From Roseburia porci (lineage in GTDB: Bacteria; Bacillota; Clostridia; Lachnospirales; Lachnospiraceae): DNA of 64,000 bases. A program made the position numbers and the translations under genes. The notes beneath the pieces are model-generated. The model was not told the DNA's origin. It saw only the letters and a list, made by a program, of their open reading frames with translations, and did no database searches. This document shows, piece after piece, positions 45,306-54,632 of the stretch. The stretch is taken from assembly GCF_009695765.1 (NCBI RefSeq), contig NZ_VUNI01000005.1, forward strand, positions 1 through 64,000, given 5' to 3'. How positions within the stretch are numbered: the stretch's first letter is position 1; each line of letters begins with the position of its first letter.

Positions 45306-46529
45306 TTAACGGTCGTGCTTCATTCTCCAGTCAATACAACGCTTCAGATATTCTACATAATCCGGATTCTTGCACATTCCCTTACCCGGAGTATCCGAGA
45401 TCTTGGCAACGTCCATTCCATTGCATGCAGTTGTCTTCATGACGATGTTAAGTGCCGGCACATCGGTATCATTGGAAATATAGGTTCCGATACCAAATGC
45501 AACCTTTGCCTTATTTGAAAAATGAGCATATAACTGATCTGCTCTTTCAAAATCCAGGCTGTCACTGAACAAAAGTGTCTTTGATGCCGGATCGATTCCA
45601 AGCTTCTTATAATGCTCGATCATTTTTTCTCCCCATACAAACGGATCTCCACTGTCGTGACGAACTCCTGAGAAAAGTGTTGCATAAGTCAGCTGGAAGT
45701 CCTTTAAGAAACAATCTGTGGTGATTGCATCGGTAAGCGCGATACCATTCATGATACCGTATTCTTTTACCCATGCATCCATTGCATACCAGTTTGAATA
45801 TGCCGGATTGTGTTTATGATTTCCCTGTCCGACACACATGATCCACTCATGTGCCATTGTTCCAACCGGGGAAAGATTATATTTCTTTGCAAGGTATACA
45901 TTTGAAGTTCCAACAAAAGTAGACTTTCCATGATAATCCTGCTCCGAAAGGACTTTTACTGCAAGTTCCTGTGCCTCTGCGGATAATCTGCGGCGCAGTC
46001 CGAATTCACTGAATGCACCAATGGTATATGATACTCCGTCTGCACCAGTTGTCAGTGCTGTAACCTTCTGGTCAAGGCGCTGTTTAAAACTTTCAAAAAG
46101 CTGTTTATAATCGTATGCCATGCGGAAATAAACTTCATTTACGATTGCAAGCGTAGGAATCTCATACATCGAAGTATTGAGCCATGTACCCTTCGTCTCA
46201 ATCGCTAATCCACAAGGTCCATCTGTTGTAATTTCAAAATCATCAAAACGTGGCTGCCAGAGTCTTAAAAAATCCACATAAGAACCTTTGATCCACTGTA
46301 CAGCATTCAGATATTCGAGTTCCTCATCGGTAAATCGAAGGTTACAATATGCACGGATCTGTTCTCTGATCTCGTCGACCATTTCTTCTGTAAAATGTAC
46401 ATCTGTATTTCTGCATTTAAAGGACCATGTTGTCTTATAATCTGTAAACTGATGGTAGATCGCCTCTCCCATACTGAATTTATACATGTCCTGTTCCAGC
46501 AAACTGTTGATGATCTGTTCTAATTTCAT
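45306..46529 (-). CDS. pncB: Nicotinate phosphoribosyltransferase
   Basis: 407 residues. Family signs: LLEQDMYKFSMGEAIYHQF at the start (substrate loop), GLRRRLSAEAQELA near 195, GTSNVYLA, MAHEWIMC and LFSGVRHDSGDP (PRPP and nicotinate binding). Converts nicotinate and PRPP to nicotinate mononucleotide in NAD salvage. The ATG at 46529 has CAGGAG seven bases upstream. Single gene with its own promoter and terminator. A short palindrome, GACA-GTTG-TGTC, in the leader near 46556 could bind a niacin-responsive repressor (weak). Confidence 0.95.
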   Translation of the reverse strand: MKLEQIINSLLEQDMYKFSMGEAIYHQFTDYKTTWSFKCRNTDVHFTEEMVDEIREQIRAYCNLRFTDEELEYLNAVQWIKGSYVDFLRLWQPRFDDFEITTDGPCGLAIETKGTWLNTSMYEIPTLAIVNEVYFRMAYDYKQLFESFKQRLDQKVTALTTGADGVSYTIGAFSEFGLRRRLSAEAQELAVKVLSEQDYHGKSTFVGTSNVYLAKKYNLSPVGTMAHEWIMCVGQGNHKHNPAYSNWYAMDAWVKEYGIMNGIALTDAITTDCFLKDFQLTYATLFSGVRHDSGDPFVWGEKMIEHYKKLGIDPASKTLLFSDSLDFERADQLYAHFSNKAKVAFGIGTYISNDTDVPALNIVMKTTACNGMDVAKISDTPGKGMCKNPDYVEYLKRCIDWRMKHDR

Positions 46530-46614
46530 GATATCTCCTGTTTCCGCCAGACACAACTGTCATACAGGCAGGCCGTCCGGCTTCCATCTGATTTTCATTT
46601 CTTCGTATCGTCTT

Positions 46615-46643
46615 ATTATAGTAGTCTTTTCGTCCCATATCAA
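46615..46643 (-). promoter_or_regulatory. pncB promoter
   Basis: Minus strand TTGATA (46643-46638), 17 bp, TATAAT (46620-46615), with a leader of about 80 nt. Confidence 0.75.
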
Positions 46644-46675
46644 GAATTTTTTTCATTTGCCTTCAGCGATTTATG

Positions 46676-46767
46676 CAAAAAAAGAACAGCCTTCGATCAG
46701 CTGTCCTTTAGGAGAAGGTTTTTTACTATGGGGGATAGTAAAAATATATAATGTATTGGGGGTTTTT
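46676..46767 (-). ncRNA. Candidate small regulatory RNA with CCCCC motifs
   Basis: In the gap before the GH36 gene, the minus strand has an extended -10 (TG-C-TATTAT, 46785-46777, overlapping TATAAT at 46779-46774), an unpaired CCCCC (46762-46758), a perfect 10-pair hairpin with a CCCCC loop (46744-46720) and a strong terminator (stem GGACAGC/GCTGTTC, 46706-46684, then seven T). No reading frame of note is inside. C-rich loops pair with Shine-Dalgarno sequences in several Firmicutes small RNAs. A -35 element is not evident. The rest of the 400-bp gap (46530-46929) holds two mRNA promoters. Confidence 0.5.
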
Positions 46768-46863
46768 ACGGTTATTATAATAGCATGTCACTCCTGAAAA
46801 TGCTATACAAACTTCATAATTTCTCACCTATTTTTTTGTATATTCTGTACAATCCCCGTTTCA

Positions 46864-46892
46864 TTGACACTCATTATACATGGACTTAAAAT
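46864..46892 (+). promoter_or_regulatory. Promoter of the GH36 gene
   Basis: TTGACA (46864-46869), 17 bp, TAAAAT (46887-46892), followed by SD AAAGGAG before the ATG at 46930. Confidence 0.7.
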
Positions 46893-46929
46893 GAAAAAAG
46901 AACTGTAAACAGCACATAAAGGAGTTTTT

Positions 46930-49062
46930 ATGAAAAAACTATATTACGAAGAAAGCGGTCTTCATATTGTCTGGGGAATCGATGACAAAAACGAACTGCG
47001 GCTTCTGCATTTTTCCGCCCTTCCTTTTCATGAGGAAGATATTCATGTAGAATCCATGGATTACGGATTTCGCTTTATTGAAATGCAGCTTTCCGGCTAT
47101 GACCGTCCCTATGAACGGCATGGCAATAAATATATTGTAACCGCGCCAGGATATCGTCTGAAATACGTTTCTCATCACGAAGAAGACAACACATTCGGAA
47201 AACTTTTATGCTTTGTACTTCGGGATAACGTAACCGATGTCTATGTGGATGCATATGTTCAGTTTTACCGTGGACTCCCTGTCGTACGATGCTATCAGAC
47301 CGTCCGCAATGAAGGAACAAACCAACAGACACTGGAGTACATTTCCGGTTTTAATTATGAAGGAATCGAAAAAGAAGGTCTGGAACCAAGAGATGAAAAA
47401 ATGCGTGTCTGGATTCCTCATAACAGCTGGCAGCGGGAAATGAACTGGAAGATCTATACGCTTCCAGAACTCGGAATGGAACAGATCCAGCCGGATAAGA
47501 TTCAGCGTTCCTCCAGTCTGATCCACGTAACCAACACCGGAAACTGGTCTGCGAAAGAACATCTTCCGATGGCCTATCTGGAAAACACCTGCACCGGCAC
47601 CGGACTTTTCTGGCAGATTGAAAATAACGGTTCCTGGCATTGGGAGATCGGTGATCAGAACGGACATCTTTATCTTGCAGCCGGTGGACCAAATGAGATC
47701 TACTCTCACTGGTTCAAAGACTTAGCCCCCGGAGATTCTTTTACTTCTGTTCCGGTTGCAGTCGGTGTAACTGCCAGTGGCTTTGACCAGGGAATTGCTT
47801 CCCTCACAGCCTACCGCCGGCTGATCCGCAGATCGAATGCTGATAACCGCAAATTGCCGGTCATTTTCAATGATTATATGAACTGTCTGTGGGGCAAACC
47901 TCACGCAGACGAAGAATACCCGCTGATCGATGCGGCTGCAGAAGCCGGCTGCGAATATTTCTGCATTGATGCCGGCTGGTATGCCGACGGAGACTGGTGG
48001 GACAATGTCGGAGAATGGGAAGAAAGTAAAATGCGTTTTCCGGATGGCATGAGAAAAGTTACCGATTACATCCGCAGTAAAGGCATGATCCCAGGCGTCT
48101 GGTTAGAAATTGAAGTTATGGGAATTAACTGCCGTCTGGCAAAAGAATTCCCGGACGAGTATTTCTTTGTCCGCCATGGAAAACGTATCAGCGACCGAAG
48201 CCGTTTCCAGCTGGACTTCCGCAATCCAATGGTTCGTGAATTTGCCAATCAGGTCATTGACCGCATTGTATCCGAATACGGTGTCGGCTATATCAAAATG
48301 GATTACAATATCGAACCCGGAATTGGAACCGAGCTTGGCTGCGAAAGTGTCGGTCAGGGACTTCTTGAGCACGAACGTGCTTATCTTGGCTGGCTTGAAG
48401 ATGTGTGGAAACGTTATCCGGAGCTTGTGATCGAGAACTGTTCGAGTGGTGGACTCCGCATGGATTATGCAATGCTCTCCCGCTACAGCATCCAATCCAC
48501 CAGCGATCAGGATGATTACCGCAAATATGCTACCATTGCAGCCAACGCTCCTGCTGCACTGACTCCGGAACAGGCAGCGGTATGGACTTATCCGATGAAT
48601 CACGATGACGAGACCTCTCCAGCACAATTAAAGGAAGAAACCGTCTTTAACATGGTCAACGCCATGCTTCTGCGTATTCACCAAAGCGGTCATCTCGCAC
48701 GCCTGGATGACGTGCGCCTCAAGCTTGTACAGGAGGGAATCGAGACCTACAAGCAGATCCGTCCGGATCTTGCCAACGGTTTTCCATTCTGGCCGATCGG
48801 TCTTTCTTCCTTTTCCGACGAATGGTCTGCGCTTGGCATGAAACACGAAAATACGCTCTACCTTGCCGTATGGCGAAGGAATGGAAATACTCCTGTAAAA
48901 ACACTGCCGATTCCTTCTCTTACAGGCAAAAATATCAATGTACGGATCCTTTATCCATCTTACGGAATAGAACGCTTTACCTGGAATCCGGTAAACGGAA
49001 GTTTGAGCGTGGAATTTCCGGAAGAAAATATGGCCCGTCTGTTTATTCTTACCGAAAATTAA
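46930..49062 (+). CDS. Alpha-galactosidase, glycoside hydrolase family 36
   Basis: 710 residues, cytoplasmic (no signal peptide). N-terminal beta-sandwich (1-310), TIM barrel with FCIDAGWYADGDWW near 345, nucleophile Asp458 in YIKMDYN and acid/base Asp526 in STSDQDDY, and a C-terminal beta domain. The 68-residue spacing of the two Asp fits GH36. It cleaves terminal alpha-galactosyl groups from raffinose-type sugars or melibiose, which must be imported by transporters elsewhere. Single gene, own promoter, shared terminator. Confidence 0.93.
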   Translation: MKKLYYEESGLHIVWGIDDKNELRLLHFSALPFHEEDIHVESMDYGFRFIEMQLSGYDRPYERHGNKYIVTAPGYRLKYVSHHEEDNTFGKLLCFVLRDNVTDVYVDAYVQFYRGLPVVRCYQTVRNEGTNQQTLEYISGFNYEGIEKEGLEPRDEKMRVWIPHNSWQREMNWKIYTLPELGMEQIQPDKIQRSSSLIHVTNTGNWSAKEHLPMAYLENTCTGTGLFWQIENNGSWHWEIGDQNGHLYLAAGGPNEIYSHWFKDLAPGDSFTSVPVAVGVTASGFDQGIASLTAYRRLIRRSNADNRKLPVIFNDYMNCLWGKPHADEEYPLIDAAAEAGCEYFCIDAGWYADGDWWDNVGEWEESKMRFPDGMRKVTDYIRSKGMIPGVWLEIEVMGINCRLAKEFPDEYFFVRHGKRISDRSRFQLDFRNPMVREFANQVIDRIVSEYGVGYIKMDYNIEPGIGTELGCESVGQGLLEHERAYLGWLEDVWKRYPELVIENCSSGGLRMDYAMLSRYSIQSTSDQDDYRKYATIAANAPAALTPEQAAVWTYPMNHDDETSPAQLKEETVFNMVNAMLLRIHQSGHLARLDDVRLKLVQEGIETYKQIRPDLANGFPFWPIGLSSFSDEWSALGMKHENTLYLAVWRRNGNTPVKTLPIPSLTGKNINVRILYPSYGIERFTWNPVNGSLSVEFPEENMARLFILTEN

Positions 49063-49073
49063 TATAAGCTACG

Positions 49074-49114
49074 AAAAGGAGGATGAAGTTTAAGCTTTCA
49101 TCCTCCTCTTTCTT
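49074..49114. terminator. Bidirectional terminator between GH36 and the DnaJ-like gene
   Basis: AGGAGGATGAA and TTCATCCTCCT make an 11-pair perfect stem with a nine-base loop; the plus side is followed by a T-rich stretch (TCTTTCTT), the minus side by TTTTCG. Confidence 0.8.
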
Positions 49115-50081
49115 AACCACAGGCTCTCTCATATTCCTGGAGTTTTTCACGAGCTGCTGCATTCAGTTTGGTAGGCACTTCAATCTGTACCTCCGCATAC
49201 TCATCTCCATGTACGATTGGATTATTCATCGCAACGATCCCTTTTCCTTTCAGACGGATCTTAGAACCCGACTGTGTTCCAGGTCTGATTTTGCAAAGAA
49301 CATCTCCGTACAGGGTATGGATCTTTGTTTCTCCGCCAAGAACTGCTGTTGTATATGGAATTTTTACTGTTGTATATACATCCTGTCCTTTCCGCTCATA
49401 TCCGTATTTCTTACCAACTTTAACTTTGATCAGAAGATCTCCGTTTTCTCCGTGGTAGCCCTGCTGGCCTTTTCCTTTCAGTCGTACCGACTGTCCATCG
49501 GCAATGCCCGCCGGGATATGAACCTCAAGACTCTGTCTGCTTCCATCACCGGATTCCAGCGTGAACCTTTTATCACATCCGAATGCGGCTTCCTCAAAAC
49601 TGATTGGAACTTCTGTCTCAATATTTTTGCCTTTTACGCTTCGCTCTTTTCTCTGGAATCCTTTCGATCCATGAAATGCATTGCCAAAGAGTTCATCCAT
49701 GATATCATCCATGTCCGAACCTTCAAAATGAAATTCCTGATATCCACTCTGTGGTCCTCCGGATGAGTAATACTGATAATGTCCATTTCCAAATGGATTA
49801 CCGTAGCGCGCCTGTTCCTGTGCACGTTTCATCTGCTCCGGATCAAATCCCGCTTCGAATGCCATATGTCCATACTGATCGTACAGTTTTCTCTTTTCTT
49901 TATCACCAAGCACGCCATATGCCTCATTGACTTCCTTGAACTTCTTTTCCGCATCCGCGTTGCCCTGGTTTGTATCCGGATGATATTTCTTAGCAAGTTT
50001 TCGGTATGCTTTTTTGATTGCAGCATCGTCTGCATTCTTATTTACCCCGAGTACCTCATAATAATCTTTTTTTGTTTCCAT
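49113..50081 (-). CDS. DnaJ-like co-chaperone without zinc finger (CbpA type)
   Basis: 322 residues: J domain (3-68, with KYHPDTNQ), a Gly/Tyr/Phe-rich linker (about 85-130, [19 protein letters not shown]), and two C-terminal client-binding beta domains ([51 protein letters not shown]; and the last dimer region). The four CxxCxGxG zinc motifs of DnaJ are absent, so it is a type II/CbpA-like J protein. Start at 50081 with GAGGTG upstream. Controlled by a CIRCE element, hence by HrcA. Confidence 0.92.
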   Translation of the reverse strand: METKKDYYEVLGVNKNADDAAIKKAYRKLAKKYHPDTNQGNADAEKKFKEVNEAYGVLGDKEKRKLYDQYGHMAFEAGFDPEQMKRAQEQARYGNPFGNGHYQYYSSGGPQSGYQEFHFEGSDMDDIMDELFGNAFHGSKGFQRKERSVKGKNIETEVPISFEEAAFGCDKRFTLESGDGSRQSLEVHIPAGIADGQSVRLKGKGQQGYHGENGDLLIKVKVGKKYGYERKGQDVYTTVKIPYTTAVLGGETKIHTLYGDVLCKIRPGTQSGSKIRLKGKGIVAMNNPIVHGDEYAEVQIEVPTKLNAAAREKLQEYERACG

Positions 50082-50203
50082 ATTTATCACCTCACAAAAA
50101 CAAAACAGGAAATACCCCAGATCTTGCTCTGATGCACCTCCTGCTCAATCATCTCAGTCGGAGCATTGTCCTCCAAGATGTACCGTATCTTTGTTTCAGT
50201 CTT

Positions 50204-50245
50204 GTTATAACACGAAAATTAGCACTCGTCAAGTGAGAGTGCTAA
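50204..50245 (-). promoter_or_regulatory. CIRCE operator and promoter of the DnaJ-like gene
   Basis: TTAGCACTC, nine bases, GAGTGCTAA at 50219-50245 is a perfect CIRCE inverted repeat, the HrcA binding site. On the minus strand TTGACG (50232-50227), 17 bp, TATAAC (50209-50204) gives a promoter whose -35 lies inside CIRCE, so HrcA binding would block it until heat or unfolding stress. Confidence 0.93.
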
Positions 50246-50279
50246 TTAAAATTATAAAAATTATATGAAATATATGTTT

Positions 50280-50534
50280 TTAGTCAAAATCGATGTCAAA
50301 TTCTCCCTCCGGAGCCTTGATCTTCAAGGTTCCGAGGTTGAACTGCTCATCTAAGATCGTGATCTGGTACTCAAATACAACATCCTCTTCAAATTTTGAC
50401 AAAAGAAGATACGTTCCGTTCTCTTTTCCATCGATCTGATCACAGATATCATCATAAACTGCCGCACCGGATACACTTCTTGAGTAACCGGATTCTTTTA
50501 TCTTCTGCTCAATTGCCTGAAATATCTCTTCCAC
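50280..50534 (-). CDS. Small acidic hypothetical protein
   Basis: 84 residues, unrecognised. The N-terminal half (EEIFQAIEQKIKESGYSRSVSGAAVYDDICDQI) is helical, the rest is beta-like and very acidic (FEEDVVFEYQITILDEQFNLG, ending EGEFDIDFD). No membrane segment. Last in the pyrC-F-K-D direction, 17 bp after pyrD, and likely read with it. Function unknown. Confidence 0.7.
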   Translation of the reverse strand: MEEIFQAIEQKIKESGYSRSVSGAAVYDDICDQIDGKENGTYLLLSKFEEDVVFEYQITILDEQFNLGTLKIKAPEGEFDIDFD

Positions 50535-50551
50535 ACCTGTTCTCCCTGTGT

Positions 50552-51460
50552 CTATCTCTCATGTACTGCGCCAACAAGTTCTTTGATATCATTGACCTGG
50601 AATTTTCTCATATAGTCCTCAATTCCGGTTACGATTTTCTCTGTCACAGATGGATCGGTAAAATTCGCTGTTCCAACAGAAACTGCTGTCGCACCGGCAA
50701 GGATCATTTCAATCGCATCCTCTGCATTCATGATACCGCCCATTCCGATGATCGGAACCTTCACTGCCTGTGCTGTCTGATATACCATGCGGACTGCAAC
50801 CGGGTGAATTGCAGGGCCTGACATACCACCTGTTTTATTGGCAAGCACGAAACATCTGCGGTTAATATCAATTTTCATTCCTGTGATGGTATTGATCAAA
50901 GACAAAGCATCTGTTCCACCGGCTTCTGCCGCTTTTGCCATCTCTGTAATATCCGTTACGTTCGGGCTAAGCTTCATAATGACTGGCTGCTTTGCAACTT
51001 TTTTCACTTCATTTGTAATCGCCTCAACTGCCTTTGGATCCTGACCAAACGCAATTCCGCCTTCCTTGACATTCGGGCAGGAAATGTTGATTTCGAGCAT
51101 ATCCACCGGTTCATCTGCAAGTCTTTCCACCACTTCGCAGTAATCTGCAGTCGATCTTCCACATACATTTACGATAATTCTGGTATCGTATTTCTTTAAG
51201 AATGGAATATCTCTTTTGCAGAACAGATCAATTCCCGGATTCTGAAGTCCGACTGCATTGAGCATTCCGCCATATACCTCAGCAACACGAGGTGTTGGAT
51301 TTCCCGGCCACGGCACATTTGCAACACCTTTTGTCACAACAGCGCCAAGTTTATTCAAATCTACAAATTCACTGAATTCTTCTCCGGAGCCAAATGTGCC
51401 GGATGCAGTCATTACAGGATTCTTCAGAGTTACCCCACAAAGGTTTACACTTGTGTTCAT
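50552..51460 (-). CDS. pyrD: Dihydroorotate dehydrogenase, NAD-type catalytic subunit (PyrDB)
   Basis: 302-residue FMN barrel of class 1B: NPVMTASGTFGSGEEF (FMN and substrate), NISCPNVKEGGIAFG with catalytic Cys, LSLINTITGM, and GMGGIMNAEDAIEMILAGA for FMN phosphate. Oxidises dihydroorotate to orotate. The start shares a base with the pyrK stop, as expected for the PyrDB-PyrK complex. Confidence 0.96.
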   Translation of the reverse strand: MNTSVNLCGVTLKNPVMTASGTFGSGEEFSEFVDLNKLGAVVTKGVANVPWPGNPTPRVAEVYGGMLNAVGLQNPGIDLFCKRDIPFLKKYDTRIIVNVCGRSTADYCEVVERLADEPVDMLEINISCPNVKEGGIAFGQDPKAVEAITNEVKKVAKQPVIMKLSPNVTDITEMAKAAEAGGTDALSLINTITGMKIDINRRCFVLANKTGGMSGPAIHPVAVRMVYQTAQAVKVPIIGMGGIMNAEDAIEMILAGATAVSVGTANFTDPSVTEKIVTGIEDYMRKFQVNDIKELVGAVHER

Positions 51461-52242
51461 TACAATTCTACCTCCCTTGCGTCAAATACCGGGCCTTCCT
51501 TGCAGATACGTTTATTATTTACATTGGAATGTGCATCTTTGTCTGTTGTTTTGCAGACACATGCCAGACACGCCCCGATTCCGCATGCCATTCTCTCTTC
51601 CATGGAAATATAGCACACCATCTCATGTTCCTCGGCATATGCTTTTAACGCACGAAGCATCGGTGTTGGTCCGCATGCATAGATGATATCAGCCGATAAT
51701 CCATTGGCACGGATTGCATCAAGAACATTTCCTTTCGTTCCGGCGCTTCCATCCTCTGTAGCAACATATACCTGGCCTTCTGCCTGAAATTCATCCATAA
51801 GAAACAGCGAATCACGGAAACCAAGCACCATCTGTTTGTCCGCTTTCATCTCTCTTGCCAGCTGAAGAATCGGCGGGATTCCGATTCCACCACCGATCAG
51901 AAATGCTTTCTTTCCCTCTGCAGCATCAATTGGAAATCCATTTCCAAGAGGTCCGAGAATCCGTACGGTATCATCCTTCTGGAGTCTGGAAAACTCTTCG
52001 GTTCCTGTATTTTCGCCGGTCACACGGTACACAAGTGTCAGTGTTCCTTTTGTTTTATTGATCTCACAAAGACTGATCGGTCTTGGAAGAAGCTTGGATG
52101 GATCCTTGCTGTATACCGATACAAACTGACCTGCCTTTGCCTGTGCTGCGATTTCTTTTGTCTGTAATACAAGACGAAAGATTCCGGATGCGATCTCTTT
52201 CTGTTCTAAAACAATCGCATTTTCCTGATATTTCTCTGCCAT
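51460..52242 (-). CDS. pyrK: Dihydroorotate dehydrogenase electron-transfer subunit
   Basis: 260 residues: FAD-binding barrel (about 10-100, LPRPISLCEI), NAD-binding domain (LIGGGIGIPPILQLAREMKAD), and a C-terminal [2Fe-2S] site CGIGACLACVCKT plus a later Cys. Passes electrons from PyrDB to NAD. Adjacent to pyrD. Confidence 0.95.
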   Translation of the reverse strand: MAEKYQENAIVLEQKEIASGIFRLVLQTKEIAAQAKAGQFVSVYSKDPSKLLPRPISLCEINKTKGTLTLVYRVTGENTGTEEFSRLQKDDTVRILGPLGNGFPIDAAEGKKAFLIGGGIGIPPILQLAREMKADKQMVLGFRDSLFLMDEFQAEGQVYVATEDGSAGTKGNVLDAIRANGLSADIIYACGPTPMLRALKAYAEEHEMVCYISMEERMACGIGACLACVCKTTDKDAHSNVNNKRICKEGPVFDAREVEL

Positions 52243-52302
52243 TTTTCTACTCCTGATCTCTTAATCACTTTTACTCCGGGTATATTTTTGGATTCTTTCC
52301 AT

Positions 52303-53235
52303 TTATCTTGATGCAAGTGCACCGGAGATGTCTGCCACCATATCTTTTACAGCAGCACGGGAAGCATCTGCGAAATTCTCCTCTGTAATGCCCATTTCTT
52401 TGTATTTATCCTGCTTATATGCAGCAATGATTCCACGTGAAGAGTTAACAATCGCACCAAGACCGTCTTCATTAAAGAAATGAACAAGATCTGCGCCTTT
52501 TCCACCCTGAGCACCATATCCAGGAACAAGGATAAAGCTCTTTGGCATAACTTTGCGAAGGACTTTTCCCATCTCCGGATAAGTTGCGCCTACTACAGCT
52601 CCTACGTAACTGTAAGAATCACCCATACAGTCAGCGCCCCATTCTGCGACTTTCTCACCAACCCACTCATACAGAGGGCGTCCGTCGATGACACGATCCT
52701 GGAATTCTCCACTGGACGGATTAGATGTCTTTACAAGAATGAAAATACCCTTTTTCTCTTCCTTGCATACATCAACAAACGGTTTGATGCCATCTGTTCC
52801 AAGGTATGGGTTAACCGTTGCAAAATCCTCATTGAATGTTGCATACGATTTCGATCCGATCTGCACCTTTCCAAGATGTCCAACTGCATAAGCTGCTGAT
52901 GTAGATCCGATATCACCACGTTTGATATCCCCGATTACCACAAGGTCTTTTTCGTGACAGTAATCAACAGTTTTCTGATATGCTTTCATTCCTTCGATTC
53001 CAAACTGCTCATACATCGCGATCTGTGGTTTTACAGCCGGGATCAGATCATAGGTTGCATCCACGATTGCCTTGTTAAACTGCCAGATTGCCTCTGCTGC
53101 ACCTTCCGGTGTCTCTCCAAATTCTGCAAATGCTTTCTTCTGGATAAATTCCGGCACATAAGAAAGCATTGGATCGAGTCCGACTACGATCGGTGCATTT
53201 GTCTTTTTAATTTTATCTACTAATTTATTAATCAT
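52303..53235 (-). CDS. pyrF: Orotidine 5'-phosphate decarboxylase (type 2)
   Basis: 310 residues, the longer PyrF type. IVVGLDPML near 18, the catalytic DIKRGDIGSTS near 90 (KxxD with Lys and Asp), and LVPGYGAQGGKGADL near 210. Last step of UMP synthesis. ATG at 53235 follows AAAGGA at eight bases; the longer frame to 53274 is not needed. One base after pyrC. Confidence 0.94.
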   Translation of the reverse strand: MINKLVDKIKKTNAPIVVGLDPMLSYVPEFIQKKAFAEFGETPEGAAEAIWQFNKAIVDATYDLIPAVKPQIAMYEQFGIEGMKAYQKTVDYCHEKDLVVIGDIKRGDIGSTSAAYAVGHLGKVQIGSKSYATFNEDFATVNPYLGTDGIKPFVDVCKEEKKGIFILVKTSNPSSGEFQDRVIDGRPLYEWVGEKVAEWGADCMGDSYSYVGAVVGATYPEMGKVLRKVMPKSFILVPGYGAQGGKGADLVHFFNEDGLGAIVNSSRGIIAAYKQDKYKEMGITEENFADASRAAVKDMVADISGALASR

Positions 53236-53236
53236 G

Positions 53237-54568
53237 TTAATTTCCTTTCTCTTCAAATACGATATCCCCATCACAGATGGTATACATTACCTTACCGGTA
53301 ACCTCTCTTCCATGGAACGGTGTATTCCGTCCTTTGGATGCAAATTTGTTCTTGTCGATCTTATATACAGCCTTCGGATCAAAGATAACAATATCTGCCG
53401 CTTTTCCAGGCTGGATGTCGCCTCTGTCCATCTCCAGTATCTTTGCAGCATTGTAGCTCATCTTCTCTGCCATCTGCATCGGAGTCAGATAACCGCCAAG
53501 CACGAGTTCTGAATACGTCAGGCACGCTGCCGTTTCCAGACCGACAATTCCAAACGGAGCCTTCTTCATGGAAGTATTTTTGTCCTGGAAGGTATGTGGA
53601 GCATGATCCGTTGAGATCACATCCATAATACCGTCTCTGAGTCCTTCTTTGAGTGCCTGAACGTCTGCCTTCGTACGAAGTGGAGGATTCATTTTATAGT
53701 TTGTGTCTGCATCCACATCCTGAGGGATCATGATTCCGTTTTCAATCTCCGGAACGTATTCCTTAATATCATCCGATGTCAGCGTAAAATGATGTGGACA
53801 TACCTCCGCTGATACTTTTATGCCCTCCATCTTTGCATGCTGCACCATGGTTACCGAATCTTTGGTTGAACAATGGCACAAATGCAGCTTACAGCCCGTC
53901 TCTTTTGCAAGCATAATATCACGCGCAATAATAATATCCTCAACAGCATTACAGATTCCAGGAAGTCCAAGTTCTTTTGATTTGGAATCGGAATTCATAA
54001 CACCACCATTTACCAGGTTGATATCTTCGCAATGCGCAAGAACCGGGATTCCAAGCTTTGCAGCCTTTTTCATGGCTTCAGCATAAATCTGTGTGTTCAT
54101 GACCGATTTTCCGTCCTCGCTGATCGCAGGGCTTCCAGCTTCGACCATCCCCTCAATATCCGCAAGCTCCGTTCCTTTCTGCCCCTTTGTGACAGCGCCT
54201 ACCTGAAGCACATGAATTCCACGTTCTGACCGGGCTTTATTGTGCACATAATTTACGACATCCGGGTTATCCACAACTGGTTTCGTATTCGGCATGGCTA
54301 GCACTGTTGTAAATCCACCATGTGCTGCTGCATGCATACCGGTGATAACCGTCTCTTTCTCTTCAAATCCCGGATCACGAAAATGCACATGCATATCGAT
54401 AAATCCCGGCATAACATAATATCCTTTTGCTTCAATTACACGGTCTACCTTCTCTTTCAGGTCCTTTCCAATCTTGGCCACATATCCATTCTCAACATAG
54501 ACATCGGCAACCTCGTCCATCTGGGTTGCAGGATTTAAAACCCTTCCCCCTTTGATTAACATTGTCAT
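53237..54568 (-). CDS. pyrC: Dihydroorotase
   Basis: About 443 residues, class I. Zinc site DMHVHFRDPG near 60, PNTKPVVDN, HCEDINLVNGG, HLCHCST, and DHAPHT near 305. Closes carbamoyl-aspartate to dihydroorotate. The ATG at 54568 has GAGGA upstream. First gene of pyrC-F-K-D, with its own promoter. pyrB-pyrI, for the step before, is 27 kb away. Confidence 0.95.
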   Translation of the reverse strand: MTMLIKGGRVLNPATQMDEVADVYVENGYVAKIGKDLKEKVDRVIEAKGYYVMPGFIDMHVHFRDPGFEEKETVITGMHAAAHGGFTTVLAMPNTKPVVDNPDVVNYVHNKARSERGIHVLQVGAVTKGQKGTELADIEGMVEAGSPAISEDGKSVMNTQIYAEAMKKAAKLGIPVLAHCEDINLVNGGVMNSDSKSKELGLPGICNAVEDIIIARDIMLAKETGCKLHLCHCSTKDSVTMVQHAKMEGIKVSAEVCPHHFTLTSDDIKEYVPEIENGIMIPQDVDADTNYKMNPPLRTKADVQALKEGLRDGIMDVISTDHAPHTFQDKNTSMKKAPFGIVGLETAACLTYSELVLGGYLTPMQMAEKMSYNAAKILEMDRGDIQPGKAADIVIFDPKAVYKIDKNKFASKGRNTPFHGREVTGKVMYTICDGDIVFEEKGN

Positions 54569-54603
54569 TTGCAATTCCTCACTCTACATATTTTCTGCTT
54601 AAC

Positions 54604-54632
54604 ATTGTAGCATACAAAAATACCCCGGACAA
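54604..54632 (-). promoter_or_regulatory. pyrC operon promoter
   Basis: Minus strand TTGTCC (54632-54627), 17 bp, TACAAT (54609-54604). The -35 hexamer lies inside the right arm of the chemoreceptor terminator. Confidence 0.55.

Noticed and set aside
46939-48904. Several minus-strand frames of 60-174 codons within the alpha-galactosidase gene
   Set aside because: They are shadows of a GC-balanced coding region on the other strand and have no SD or protein-like composition.
50087-50152. 21-codon frame ([12 protein letters not shown]...) in the leader of the DnaJ-like gene, ending at its SD
   Set aside because: No ribosome-binding site and no conserved motif. Stop/SD overlap is suggestive, but chance is as likely.
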